Of a stretch of 64,000 bases of DNA, positions 20,955-29,690 are shown one piece after another (position 1 is the first letter of the stretch; each line of letters starts with the position of its first letter). The stretch comes from Bifidobacterium italicum. GTDB lineage: Bacteria; Actinomycetota; Actinomycetes; Actinomycetales; Bifidobacteriaceae. The stretch spans positions 1 to 64,000 of the forward strand of contig NZ_MVOG01000003.1 of NCBI RefSeq assembly GCF_002286915.1, in the 5' to 3' direction. A model generated the notes under the pieces. The model was not told the origin of the DNA. It ran no database searches and was given only the letters and a program-made list of their open reading frames with translations. The position numbers were made by a program, and so were the translations under genes.

Positions 20955-21809
20955 ATGCCGCAGACACCTCCCTCCCATTCGGCCATGCCCGGATCAAGCC
21001 CCGACGCGACGCGGCGCCGTCCCGTGCGCCGTTCGGTCCGCGACTGGGTCTCGACCGAGCCCGGCGCATGGTCGATCGTATTGTTCCCGTCGATCGCCGC
21101 ATGGGTCGCGACCGGTCCGACGTGGACCTCGACGTGGCTCGTCGCGCTGTGGGCGGTCTGCTACTGCGTGCAGTTCACGGCCGCACGCTGGTGCAAGTCG
21201 CGCTTCCGACGCCGCTACCGGACGCCCGCATTGACGTACGCGCTCGTGCTGGCAACCGCGGGGGTCCCGTTCCTTGTGCTGCATCCGGGGATCCTGTGGT
21301 GGGCGCCGGCATACGTCGTGCTGTGCGGCGTCTCGCTGCTCGCCTCGTGGATGCGGCGCGAACGCAGCCTGTGGGCGAATCTGGCCGCCGTGCTCGCCGC
21401 ATCGGCGATGGCTGCGGTCGTCGCCCCCTTCGGCACACGCTGTCCTGCGCCGTCGGCGACCGACCGGCTGCCGCGGAGGTACGACCCGGCGCTGTTCCCG
21501 AGCGTCGGCGTCGAGATCGCCGTCGGCTTCGCACTCGCCTTGTTCGGCTCGGTGCTTTTCGTCAAGACGATGATCCGCGAACGCGGCCATCGCGGCTATC
21601 TGCATGCAAGCTGGACCTACCATGCGGTCCTCGTCGCGCTCGGGTTCCTATGCGACATATTGTACGGCGCGCTCGCGCTCGTGCTGCTCGCCCGCGCCGT
21701 CGCGCTGCCGCTCATCGCGCGCCGCCGTCCGGTGCCGGTCAAGGCCGTCGGCATCACTGAATCGGTCATGAGCCTGCTGATGCTGATCATGATCCCGCTG
21801 GGCGCCTGA
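20955..21809 (+). CDS. YwiC-like integral membrane protein
   Basis: 284 residues from the ATG at 20955 with a GGCTGGGGG stretch just upstream; the open frame extends further but the extra part overlaps the rpsJ leader and is not protein-like. After a cytoplasmic Arg/Pro-rich start, SVRDWVSTEPGAWSIVLFPSIAAW begins a multi-pass protein with about seven to eight membrane helices and Arg-rich connecting loops. This matches the YwiC-like family, which has no established biochemical function. It converges with adhE and shares a bidirectional terminator with it. Confidence 0.75.
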   Translation: MPQTPPSHSAMPGSSPDATRRRPVRRSVRDWVSTEPGAWSIVLFPSIAAWVATGPTWTSTWLVALWAVCYCVQFTAARWCKSRFRRRYRTPALTYALVLATAGVPFLVLHPGILWWAPAYVVLCGVSLLASWMRRERSLWANLAAVLAASAMAAVVAPFGTRCPAPSATDRLPRRYDPALFPSVGVEIAVGFALALFGSVLFVKTMIRERGHRGYLHASWTYHAVLVALGFLCDILYGALALVLLARAVALPLIARRRPVPVKAVGITESVMSLLMLIMIPLGA

Positions 21810-21874
21810 GACCCGGGAGGCATTGCACGACGGCAGCGGCCCCGGCGGCATGGCGATGCGCATACGTATATATG

Positions 21875-21924
21875 TATATGGTGCGGCTCCCGTCCAATCG
21901 CTTGGACGGGAGCCGCACCATATA
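21875..21924. terminator. Convergent terminator between YwiC-like gene and adhE
   Basis: 22-pair perfect stem (21875-21896 with 21903-21924) around loop ATCGCT. The outside continues as an alternating TA/AC region (CATACGTATATA with TATATACGTATG) that pairs again after a six-base bulge. It can serve both converging genes. Confidence 0.8.
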
Positions 21925-21996
21925 TACGTATGCGCCTTCAGCGGATCATCCGCGGGTCGTCGGCCCTTCGGCGGCGACGGCCCGCAGCCATGCCGC

Positions 21997-24774
21997 TCAG
22001 ATGCGCTGCGAGGCCTCCTCGGTCGCGTTGACGCCCTCGCGCTCGACGCGGATCTTGTGGCCCTCCTGCTGCGAGACGCCGTAGTAAGCAGCGATCGCGA
22101 TGTCCATCATGTCCTGGATCTGCGGGATGCGCGGATTCGCCGGCGCGCACTGGTCCTCATAGGCGCGCATGCCAATCTGCTCGAGGATGCTCCAGAAGTA
22201 GTCCTCGTCGACGCCGCAGTCCTGGAAGGACTTGTTCATGCCGAGCTTGTTGTCGCGGTAGTCCTCGACGGCCTTCGCGAGGTTCTCGACGCCTTCGGCC
22301 GGGGTCTTGCCCGGATCGATGCCGAGGTTCTTCGCGATCTCCTGATAGCGTTCCGGCGCGATGTACTTGCTGTACTTCGGCCACGACGTCGGCTCCTCGG
22401 GGATCTGGCCGTTGTAGCGGATGACGTACGGCAGCAGGATCGAGTTGGTGCGGCCGTGCGCGATGTGGCACAGCGCGCCGATCGTGTGCGCCATCGCGTG
22501 GCACATGCCGAGGAACGCGGAACCGAAGGCCATGCCGGCCATCGTCGCGGCGTTGTGCATCTTCTCCTGCGCCTTCGTCTTCGCGACGCCCGGCTCGCTG
22601 TTGACGGACTCGGCGAGGTTGTCCCAGATCAGCTTGGCCGCATGCAGCGCCATGCCGTCGGTGAAGTCGTTCGCGTAGACGGAGACGTAGGCCTCCATCG
22701 AGTGCGTCAGCGCGTCGAAGCCGGCGTCGGAGGCGAGACGGCGCGGCTGCGTGCGCGCAAGCACCGGGTCGACGATCGCGACGGACGGCGTGAGCGCGTA
22801 GTCGGTGATCGGGTACTTGTAGCCGGTCTTGTGGTCGGTGATGACGGCGAACGGCGTGACCTCGGAGCCGGTGCCGGACGACGTCGGGATGCACACGAGC
22901 TTCGCCTTCTTGCCCAGCGGCGGGATCTTGAACGCGCGCTTGCGGATGTCGAAGAACTTCTCGCGCACATCGGAGAACGCGATCTCCGGATGCTCGTAGA
23001 GCAGCCACATGATCTTCGCGGCGTCCATCGGCGAGCCGCCGCCGACGGCGATGATCGTGTCCGGCTCGAACTCGTCGCGCATCATCGCGGCGCCGCGCTC
23101 GACGGTCTCGACGCTCGGCTCCGGCTCGACGTAGTCGACGATGCGGAATGTGACGCGGTTGGAGCGGGCGCGCAGCTGGTCGATGACCTTGTCGACGACG
23201 CCGAGCTGCTCCATGACCTTGTCGCAGACGATGACGGCGCGTTCGATGCCGTACATGTCGCGCAGGTACTTGATCGCGTTCGGCTCGAAGTAGGTCTTCG
23301 ACGGGATCTTGAACCACTGCATGTTGTTGTTCCTTCGGGCGATGCGCTTGATGTTGAGCAGATTGATGGCCTGGACGTTGCCCGAGACCGAGTTGCCGCC
23401 GTAGGAGCCGCATCCGAGCGTGAGCGACGGCGCGATCGAGTTGTAGATGTCGCCGATGCCGCCGAGCGAGCTCGGCTGGTTCCAGATGATGCGGCACGCG
23501 TGCATGCGCAGGCCGTACTCGCGCACGAGGTCGTCGTTGTTCGTGTGGATCGCCGCCGTGTGGCCGGCGCCGTGCTTGAGCATCTCCTCGCACATCTCGA
23601 AGCCCTGTTCTTTGTCCTCGAACTTGAGCACGGCCTGCACCGGCGCGAGCTTCTCCATCGTGAGCGGTTCCATCTCGCCGACCTCGGCGCATTCCGCGGC
23701 GAGGATCGTCGCGTCCTCGGGGATCTCGAACCCGGCCTCGTGCGCGATGAACTGCGGCGACTTGCCCGGGACGACCGAGTTGAGCTTCGGCGTCTGGCCG
23801 GAGTAGGCCGTGCAGCCGAACATGTACTGCTCGAGCTTCGCCTTCTCCTCGTCGCTGACGAAGTAGGCCTTGCGGCGCTTGAGCTCCTTGACGAGCGGGT
23901 CGTAGATGTCCTTGTGCGCGATGACCGCCTGCTCGGTCGCGCAGATCATGCCGTAATCGAAGTGCTTGGACAGGATCAGGTCGTTCGCGACGCGCTGGAC
24001 GTCGACGTTGGCGTCGACGTAGGCCGGGGCGTTGCCGGCGCCGACGCCGAGCGCCGGCTTGCCGGAGGAGTACGCGGCCTTGACCATGCCCGGGCCGCCG
24101 GTCGCGAGGATCGTCGCGATGCCGGGATGCTTCATCAGCGCGCCGGTCGCCTCGATCGACGGGTGCTCGATCCACTGGATGCAGTTCTCCGGAGCGCCGG
24201 CCTCGATCGCCGCGTCGCGCACGATGCGCGCCGCCTCGACGGAGCTCTGCTGCGCGCCCGGATGGAAGCCGAAGACGATCGGGCAGCGGGTCTTGAGCGC
24301 GATGAGCGACTTGAAGATCGCGGTGGAGGTCGGGTTCGTGACCGGGGTCACGCCGGCGACGACGCCGACCGGCTCGGCCACTTCGTCGATACCGAGCACG
24401 TCGTCCTCGCGGATGATGCCGACGGTCTTCTGCCCGGCCATGTAGTTCGTGACGTGCTCGCAGGCGAAGATGTTCTTCGTGGCCTTGTCCTCGACGAGAC
24501 CGCGGCCGGTCTCGTCGACGGCCAGCTTGGCGAGCACGAGGTGCTTGTTGAGCGCGGCGACGGACGCCTTCGCGACGATGCGGTCGACCGTCTCCTGATC
24601 GAGCCTCTCAAATTCGTCGAGCGCCTGCGTCGCCTTCGCGACGAGCGCGTCGACCTCGGCCTGGGCGGCCGCTTCCTTGTCCACAACAGGCGTCGCGGCC
24701 GGTGCGTTCTTGGCGGCTTCCTTCACATCCTGTGCAGGGGCCTTCTGCGCATCGTCCTTGCGTGCTTCTGCCAT
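21997..24774 (-). CDS. adhE: Bifunctional acetaldehyde-CoA / alcohol dehydrogenase
   Basis: 925 residues. The N-terminal half is a CoA-acylating aldehyde dehydrogenase (acetyl-CoA to acetaldehyde) with catalytic Cys278 in FDYGMICATEQ. The C-terminal half is an iron-dependent alcohol dehydrogenase (acetaldehyde to ethanol) with the NAD-binding GGGSPMDAAK and the iron-ligand region CHAMAHTIGALCHIAHGR. It re-oxidises NADH in the bifid shunt and would form spirosome filaments as in other AdhE. A ~40-residue Ala/Lys-rich extension precedes the domain. AGGAGG lies ahead of the ATG. A promoter is visible upstream, divergent to a ROK regulator. Confidence 0.97.
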   Translation of the reverse strand: MAEARKDDAQKAPAQDVKEAAKNAPAATPVVDKEAAAQAEVDALVAKATQALDEFERLDQETVDRIVAKASVAALNKHLVLAKLAVDETGRGLVEDKATKNIFACEHVTNYMAGQKTVGIIREDDVLGIDEVAEPVGVVAGVTPVTNPTSTAIFKSLIALKTRCPIVFGFHPGAQQSSVEAARIVRDAAIEAGAPENCIQWIEHPSIEATGALMKHPGIATILATGGPGMVKAAYSSGKPALGVGAGNAPAYVDANVDVQRVANDLILSKHFDYGMICATEQAVIAHKDIYDPLVKELKRRKAYFVSDEEKAKLEQYMFGCTAYSGQTPKLNSVVPGKSPQFIAHEAGFEIPEDATILAAECAEVGEMEPLTMEKLAPVQAVLKFEDKEQGFEMCEEMLKHGAGHTAAIHTNNDDLVREYGLRMHACRIIWNQPSSLGGIGDIYNSIAPSLTLGCGSYGGNSVSGNVQAINLLNIKRIARRNNNMQWFKIPSKTYFEPNAIKYLRDMYGIERAVIVCDKVMEQLGVVDKVIDQLRARSNRVTFRIVDYVEPEPSVETVERGAAMMRDEFEPDTIIAVGGGSPMDAAKIMWLLYEHPEIAFSDVREKFFDIRKRAFKIPPLGKKAKLVCIPTSSGTGSEVTPFAVITDHKTGYKYPITDYALTPSVAIVDPVLARTQPRRLASDAGFDALTHSMEAYVSVYANDFTDGMALHAAKLIWDNLAESVNSEPGVAKTKAQEKMHNAATMAGMAFGSAFLGMCHAMAHTIGALCHIAHGRTNSILLPYVIRYNGQIPEEPTSWPKYSKYIAPERYQEIAKNLGIDPGKTPAEGVENLAKAVEDYRDNKLGMNKSFQDCGVDEDYFWSILEQIGMRAYEDQCAPANPRIPQIQDMMDIAIAAYYGVSQQEGHKIRVEREGVNATEEASQRI

Positions 24775-24872
24775 GCGATCCTCCTAATAGAATCTGCTGT
24801 CGTGCGTTGATCCCAACGCATTGCCGTCCTCGCCACGGGGCATGACCGCCACCGCGACGTGGTGATGTACAC

Positions 24873-24901
24873 AATGTATCGAATATCCGTCGACTTGTCA
24901 G
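24873..24901 (-). promoter_or_regulatory. Candidate adhE promoter
   Basis: Minus-strand CTGACA (24901-24896), a 17-nt spacer and TACATT (24878-24873), leading to a ~90-nt leader before adhE. It lies in a 408-bp AT-rich divergent gap (24775-25182) that probably also carries the ROK-gene promoter. Confidence 0.5.
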
Positions 24902-25006
24902 CGTGTGTCGTGTCGCTGCAAACTTGTTCGATTCTGTTCTCTTTTCGTGCGTTAAGCTTTCGATATTGACAGATTTACCGCATGATATCCACCAAATGAA
25001 ACATTT

Positions 25007-25026
25007 TGTGCGTTTTTCCACGCACA
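25007..25026. promoter_or_regulatory. Inverted repeat, possible operator in the adhE/ROK intergenic region
   Basis: TGTGCGT (25007-25013), six-base spacer, ACGCACA (25020-25026): a perfect seven-pair dyad. Its position, about 105 bp upstream of the adhE -35 and 160 bp before the ROK gene, suits a transcription-factor site; the factor is unknown. Confidence 0.35.
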
Positions 25027-25182
25027 CGAACAACGTCGCGGCGACCGCCTGTGGGAAACTTTCACAAAATCTCTTTACTAATGTCACATGCGCTCGAAAA
25101 CTTCTGTAAAATCGATTTATCGAACTGGATGCGCAGGACGGACTGCGCACGGAACCGACGCGGACCCGAGCAAAGGACACCG

Positions 25183-26292
25183 ATGCCCCACGACGACCAC
25201 ATCCCGGCGCTGCCCGACGGCGCAGGCGAGATCCTCGCGCTGCTGTACCACGGCGAGCCGGTCGCCAAACGCGACATCGCCGAGGCGCTGCATATCAGCG
25301 CGCCGACGCTCAACGCGCGTCTGCGCCTGCTCGAGGACACCGGACTGATCGTCGCCGCCGGCCATCGGCAGTCGACCGGCGGGCGCCGCGCGCTCACCTA
25401 CACCTTCAACCACCGCAGACGCTGCGCGATCGGCGTCACGATCCGTTCGACCGAGATCGTCTGCATCGCCGTCGGCCTCGACGGCACGATGCTCGACGAA
25501 CGCCACACGACGATCGCCGCGCACGCCGACGCCACGTTCTACGGCAGGGCGGCGCGCATCATCGACGAGTTCGCCGAGCAGGTCGCGGCAGCCGGCACGC
25601 CGCCGCTCGGCGTCGGCCTCGCCGTCCCCCGGCACATCAACACGGCGAACAGCCTCGACTACGCGGCGATCGCCGAACGCATCACATTGCCGGTGACGAC
25701 GACCGAACGTTACTGCGCGTACGCCTTCGCCGAGCTGCGCGCGCGCCCGGCGCTGCGCGACGCCGTGTGCCTGTTCCTCGGCAGCCACATCGGCAGCGCC
25801 GTGCTGCAGAACGGCAGTCCCCACACCGGCGCGCTCGAGCATATGCCGCTCGACCCGGACGGCCCGCGCTGCGAATGCGGAGGCAACGGCTGCCTCAACG
25901 TCTACTGCTCGTCGGCGAACCTCACCGAGGAGGGCGAAAGCCTGCCCGGGTTCTTCGGCGTGCTCGAGCAGGGCGAGGTCCACCACCGCGATCGCATGCG
26001 CGAATGGCTGCGCTCGCTCGCGCACGCGATCGTCGGCATCCGCGCCGTATTCGCCGCCGACGTGCTGCTGTGCGGCCCGATCGCCGGCTTCCTCGACGAC
26101 GCCGAGATCGCGCAGCTCGACCGCCTCGTCGCCGGACGCCCGGCCGCCTCCCGCACGGACGCGGGCGCCGACGGAGACGGTGCCGCTCCCCCATGCATCG
26201 CGCGCGGGCTGTGCGACGTCTATCAGGACGCCGACGGCGCCGCCTACGCGATCGTGCGCGACCATCTGCGCGAGCTCGCGCTGCTGCGCTGA
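25183..26292 (+). CDS. ROK-family transcriptional regulator
   Basis: 369 residues from the ATG at 25183 behind AAAGGA. A winged helix-turn-helix covers about residues 15-75 (AKRDIAEALHISAPTLNARL). The ROK body follows, with the zinc motif C230-E-C232-GGNG-C237. The kinase phosphate motif (DxGxT) is replaced by IGVTIRST and the catalytic ExGH by LEHM, so I expect a sugar-sensing repressor and not a kinase. It is divergent from adhE and 85 bp upstream of glgX, so either could be a target (inference). Confidence 0.85.
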   Translation: MPHDDHIPALPDGAGEILALLYHGEPVAKRDIAEALHISAPTLNARLRLLEDTGLIVAAGHRQSTGGRRALTYTFNHRRRCAIGVTIRSTEIVCIAVGLDGTMLDERHTTIAAHADATFYGRAARIIDEFAEQVAAAGTPPLGVGLAVPRHINTANSLDYAAIAERITLPVTTTERYCAYAFAELRARPALRDAVCLFLGSHIGSAVLQNGSPHTGALEHMPLDPDGPRCECGGNGCLNVYCSSANLTEEGESLPGFFGVLEQGEVHHRDRMREWLRSLAHAIVGIRAVFAADVLLCGPIAGFLDDAEIAQLDRLVAGRPAASRTDAGADGDGAAPPCIARGLCDVYQDADGAAYAIVRDHLRELALLR

Positions 26293-26365
26293 ACGGCCGC
26301 GGGAGCACACCGGACGGGGATGTCCATTCCCCGGTACCACGCGGTCCGCGCCGCAGCCGGCCGCC

Positions 26366-26371
26366 TACAAT
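26366..26371 (+). promoter_or_regulatory. -10 box of a leaderless glgX promoter
   Basis: TACAAT, five of six consensus matches, ends six bases before the glgX ATG, placing the transcription start at or next to the A of ATG. There is no ribosome site. The -35 region is weak. Confidence 0.55.
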
Positions 26372-26377
26372 GTTGCC

Positions 26378-29053
26378 ATGCAACTGCCTGAACTCCATCG
26401 TTACGCGACGCGCCCAGGACTGTTCTTCACCGACGACGGCGGCGCCGACGTCGTTGCGCGCTCCGAGACCGCCGATCAGCTGTGGTTCAGCGTCCTCGAG
26501 CCGATCGACGAGCCGAGCCGCTTCTACAACGAGGCGGTGCGCATCAACGAGGAGCCGACGATCCCGTTCATCGAACAGGTGCACCGCTTCCCGATCTGCA
26601 CACGCGTGCTCAAATCGCTCGGCGTGCGCGAGACGCTGTTCCGCATGGAGGGCCCGCACTACGGGCTGTGGTACCTGCATCTGGACAAGGCATGGGACGG
26701 TATGCACTACGGCTACCGTGCCGACGGTGCCTGGGACCCGCGTCACGGGCTGCGCTTCAATCCCTACAAGTTCCTGCTCGACCCCTATGCCAAGGGCATC
26801 GAGGGGTCGATGACGCTCGATCCGGCCGTCTTCGCCTACGACTGCTCGCTGAAGAACGGCCTGATCAAAGGATCGGCGTGGGGCGCGATGAACCGGCTCG
26901 ACTCCCTCGGCAAGGTGCCGATCTCGGTCGCGATCGACGACCGCGACGTGACGAAGCATGACGCCGACCCGTCGCACCCACATGTGCCGTGGAGCCGCAC
27001 CGTCATCTACGAACTGCATGTCAAGGGCTTCACAGCGAAGGCGCCGTGGCTGCCCGAGGAGCTGCGCGGCACCTACGCGGGGCTCGCCCATCCGACGACG
27101 CTCGCCTATCTGCAGGGACTCGGCGTCACATCGATCGAACTGCTGCCGATCATGGCGAAGCAGTCCGAGGTCTTCCTGCAGGAACGCGACCGCGCGAACT
27201 ACTGGGGATACTCGACGCTCAACTTCTTTTCCCCCGAGCCGTCGTACGCGACGAAGACGGCGCAGCGGCGCGGCGCCCACGCGGTGCGTCATGAGGTCAT
27301 CGAAATGGTGCGCGCGCTGCACAGCGCCGGCTTCGAGGTGATCATGGACGTCGTCTTCAACCACACCTGCGAAGGCGGCAACGCCGGTCCGTCGGTGTGC
27401 TGGCGCGGCCTCGACAATCTCACGTTCTACCGGCAGCAGCATCAGGGCGGTGAACTCGAGGACACGACCGGCTGCGGCAACACGATCGACTTCACCGATA
27501 CGCACAACATCACCTTCGCCGTCGACGCACTCAGCTACTGGGCGAAGCGCATCGGCATCGACGGCTTCCGCTTCGACCTGGGCGTCAGCCTCGCGCGGCT
27601 CAACGGGTCGTTCACGCCGTACCATCCGTTCCTGTACGCGCTGCGTTCGGAACCGATGCTCGGCAACCTCAAGCTGATCATGGAGCCATGGGATCTGGGC
27701 GAGCAGGGATGGCGCACCGGCCAGTTCCTCTCCCCCTTCGCCGAATGGAACGACCGTTTCCGCGACGCGACGCGCAGATTCTGGGTGTGCGAGGTCAACG
27801 ACGGCGCGCGCGAGGGCGTCGGCATGCAGGAGATGGCGACGCGGCTGTGCGGCTCAGCGGACCTGTTCGCGACCGATCCGGGACGCGGCGCGACGTCGTC
27901 GATCAACTTCGTGACGGCGCACGACGGTTTCACGCTCGCCGACCTCACGCAGTACTCGACGAAGCACAACGAGGCGAACGGCGAACACAACAACGACGGC
28001 GCGAACACCAACAACTGCGCGAACTTCGGCGTCGAGGGGCCTTGCGACGACCCGCATGTGGCACTGCTGCGCGAACGCGCGCGCATGAACGTGCTCGGCA
28101 CGCTGATGCTCTCGCTCGGCACGCCGATGATGCTCGCCGGCGACGAATTCAACAACTCGCAGGGCGGCAACAACAACGCGTACTGCCAGGACAACGACAT
28201 CACCTGGCTCGACTGGGATTGGATCCTGCCCGAGACGAAGACGCCCGAATACATGCGGATGGAGTCGATCTCGCGACTCATCGCGGTGCGCAAGTCGCTC
28301 GACATCTACAACCACGAGGACTTCTTCACACGGCTGAGCCAGCTGGGGCTGCTCAAACCGTCGAGCCGCATCCAATGGCTGCTGCCGGACGGCACGACGC
28401 CGATGGAGCGCGACTGGTTCGACACGTCAATCCGCTCGTTCACGATGCGCCTGCTGAGCAAGGACGAGCTCGACGTCGCGATCGTCGTCAACGGCGGCGA
28501 CAAGCCGCTGCGTTTCCACATGCCCCCGGACGCGCATTGGAACGTGCTGTGGTCGTCGGCGGAGACGACCGGTGAGTGGCCGTGCCCAGGCATGCATGAG
28601 GAGCGGTTCACTGTCCCGCTCGAGAAGTCGTTCTGGGTCGACCGTGCGATGCGCCGGCAAGGCGACGCCGACGAGACCTTCACACAGATGATGGAGCAGG
28701 CGCAGCGCAACGCGGCCGATGCGGCGGCGCGGGACGGCACGACCGTCGCGAGCGGCGCGGCCAGATCGGGTCAATATGTACCGAAATCGGCGCGCATAAG
28801 CGCCTCGAACTGGGTGATGCGCGCGACCAGCCGCGGGGACGCAGATCCGACGACGCTCGGACTGCCGAGGATCGGGCACGCGATTCGCAAGAACGTGGCC
28901 GATTCGGCGACGCCGTCGTCGCCGATCGGCCACGTCGATGCCGGCCGCCACGGCGCTCAGGCGGACGCCAACGGCGTCGGAACCCACATCTGGACCTTCC
29001 CCGCGCTGAGCATCAGCATCCTCATGCAGCAAAACCCTTTCGGCAACGAATAA
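26378..29053 (+). CDS. glgX: Glycogen debranching enzyme (isoamylase-type GH13)
   Basis: 891 residues from the ATG at 26378, chosen because a -10 box sits just before it and the isoamylase N-terminal (CBM48) domain starts there (GLFFTDDGGADVVARS). It hydrolyses alpha-1,6 branches of glycogen. GH13 regions are visible: DVVFNHTCEG (I), GFRFDLGVSL (II, nucleophile Asp), IMEPWDLG (III, acid Glu) and FVTAHDGFTL (IV). The protein is longer than E. coli GlgX: about 130 residues after the C-terminal beta domain form a low-complexity Ala/Arg/Ser tail of unknown role. Neighbours are the ROK regulator upstream and an AT-rich island downstream. Confidence 0.93.
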   Translation: MQLPELHRYATRPGLFFTDDGGADVVARSETADQLWFSVLEPIDEPSRFYNEAVRINEEPTIPFIEQVHRFPICTRVLKSLGVRETLFRMEGPHYGLWYLHLDKAWDGMHYGYRADGAWDPRHGLRFNPYKFLLDPYAKGIEGSMTLDPAVFAYDCSLKNGLIKGSAWGAMNRLDSLGKVPISVAIDDRDVTKHDADPSHPHVPWSRTVIYELHVKGFTAKAPWLPEELRGTYAGLAHPTTLAYLQGLGVTSIELLPIMAKQSEVFLQERDRANYWGYSTLNFFSPEPSYATKTAQRRGAHAVRHEVIEMVRALHSAGFEVIMDVVFNHTCEGGNAGPSVCWRGLDNLTFYRQQHQGGELEDTTGCGNTIDFTDTHNITFAVDALSYWAKRIGIDGFRFDLGVSLARLNGSFTPYHPFLYALRSEPMLGNLKLIMEPWDLGEQGWRTGQFLSPFAEWNDRFRDATRRFWVCEVNDGAREGVGMQEMATRLCGSADLFATDPGRGATSSINFVTAHDGFTLADLTQYSTKHNEANGEHNNDGANTNNCANFGVEGPCDDPHVALLRERARMNVLGTLMLSLGTPMMLAGDEFNNSQGGNNNAYCQDNDITWLDWDWILPETKTPEYMRMESISRLIAVRKSLDIYNHEDFFTRLSQLGLLKPSSRIQWLLPDGTTPMERDWFDTSIRSFTMRLLSKDELDVAIVVNGGDKPLRFHMPPDAHWNVLWSSAETTGEWPCPGMHEERFTVPLEKSFWVDRAMRRQGDADETFTQMMEQAQRNAADAAARDGTTVASGAARSGQYVPKSARISASNWVMRATSRGDADPTTLGLPRIGHAIRKNVADSATPSSPIGHVDAGRHGAQADANGVGTHIWTFPALSISILMQQNPFGNE

Positions 29054-29063
29054 TGGCGATGCT

Positions 29064-29558
29064 TCACTGAGTGAAAATCTCAGGATACATCGGAACATGG
29101 TTCTGGGGGCCATCGACTATGATGCCGAGCGCTTCAGTCGACCATTTGATGGCATCGACTTGTCGTTGCTTGAGTTCTCTGGACATTGTATAGGATCTGA
29201 TTATCCCAGCGATTTGGTTTCCTATAAAGGGTGATAAGGCTTCAGATTTCTGCTCATCATAGTATTGGTCTATATTGAAAGGCTCCGGTGCATCAAGGCG
29301 TCTCAGTTTCTCTTGAACTTCTTGCGGCTGTTCGGCAATCAGATCCTTGACATAGTTGACGCAATGACCAACCTGATCCATTTTTTGTGCATCATGAGAT
29401 AATAGACTATATTCAATGCAGGAAATGCCGAGCAATATAATCCATGCACAACAGTAACCCAATATCACTACAACCATTTTCGAGATCAAGGTGCTTCGAG
29501 TTGTGCAAATCCGAGGGGTATCCTCATCTGTCTTCTCTACATGATGCTCGCTCAACAC
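29064..29558 (-). CDS. Small single-pass membrane protein, unknown
   Basis: 164 residues. The start is uncertain: GTG at 29558 or TTG at 29555, near an AGGAG site. A ~26-residue polar N-terminus leads into one hydrophobic segment (about 27-49, KMVVVILGYCCAWIILLGI), then a ~115-residue charged domain predicted to face outside. GC content is far below the flanking genes, a sign of transfer. It is 132 bp downstream of, and on the same strand as, the exported amidase-like gene. The family is not recognised; an immunity or accessory role for that neighbour is only a guess. It ends ten bases from the glgX stop, convergently. Confidence 0.6.
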   Translation of the reverse strand: MLSEHHVEKTDEDTPRICTTRSTLISKMVVVILGYCCAWIILLGISCIEYSLLSHDAQKMDQVGHCVNYVKDLIAEQPQEVQEKLRRLDAPEPFNIDQYYDEQKSEALSPFIGNQIAGIIRSYTMSRELKQRQVDAIKWSTEALGIIVDGPQNHVPMYPEIFTQ

Positions 29559-29690
29559 ACACTCCTGTTATATAAAAATACGTCAAATGTTTATGTTCAT
29601 CATGAAGGAGTTTGCAACACACATCAAACACATATACTACTATTTGACATATTAAATATACCGCAACATTACTTCGTTTCTAAATTATTC

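Noticed and set aside
21823-24810. 995-codon open frame on the plus strand
   Set aside because: It is the antisense shadow of adhE, made by high GC third positions; its translation is Arg/Asp/Val-rich without domains.
25047-25070. Rex operator upstream of adhE (TGTGGGAAACTTTCACA)
   Set aside because: The half-sites are one base too far apart for the Rex consensus and the inner positions do not pair.
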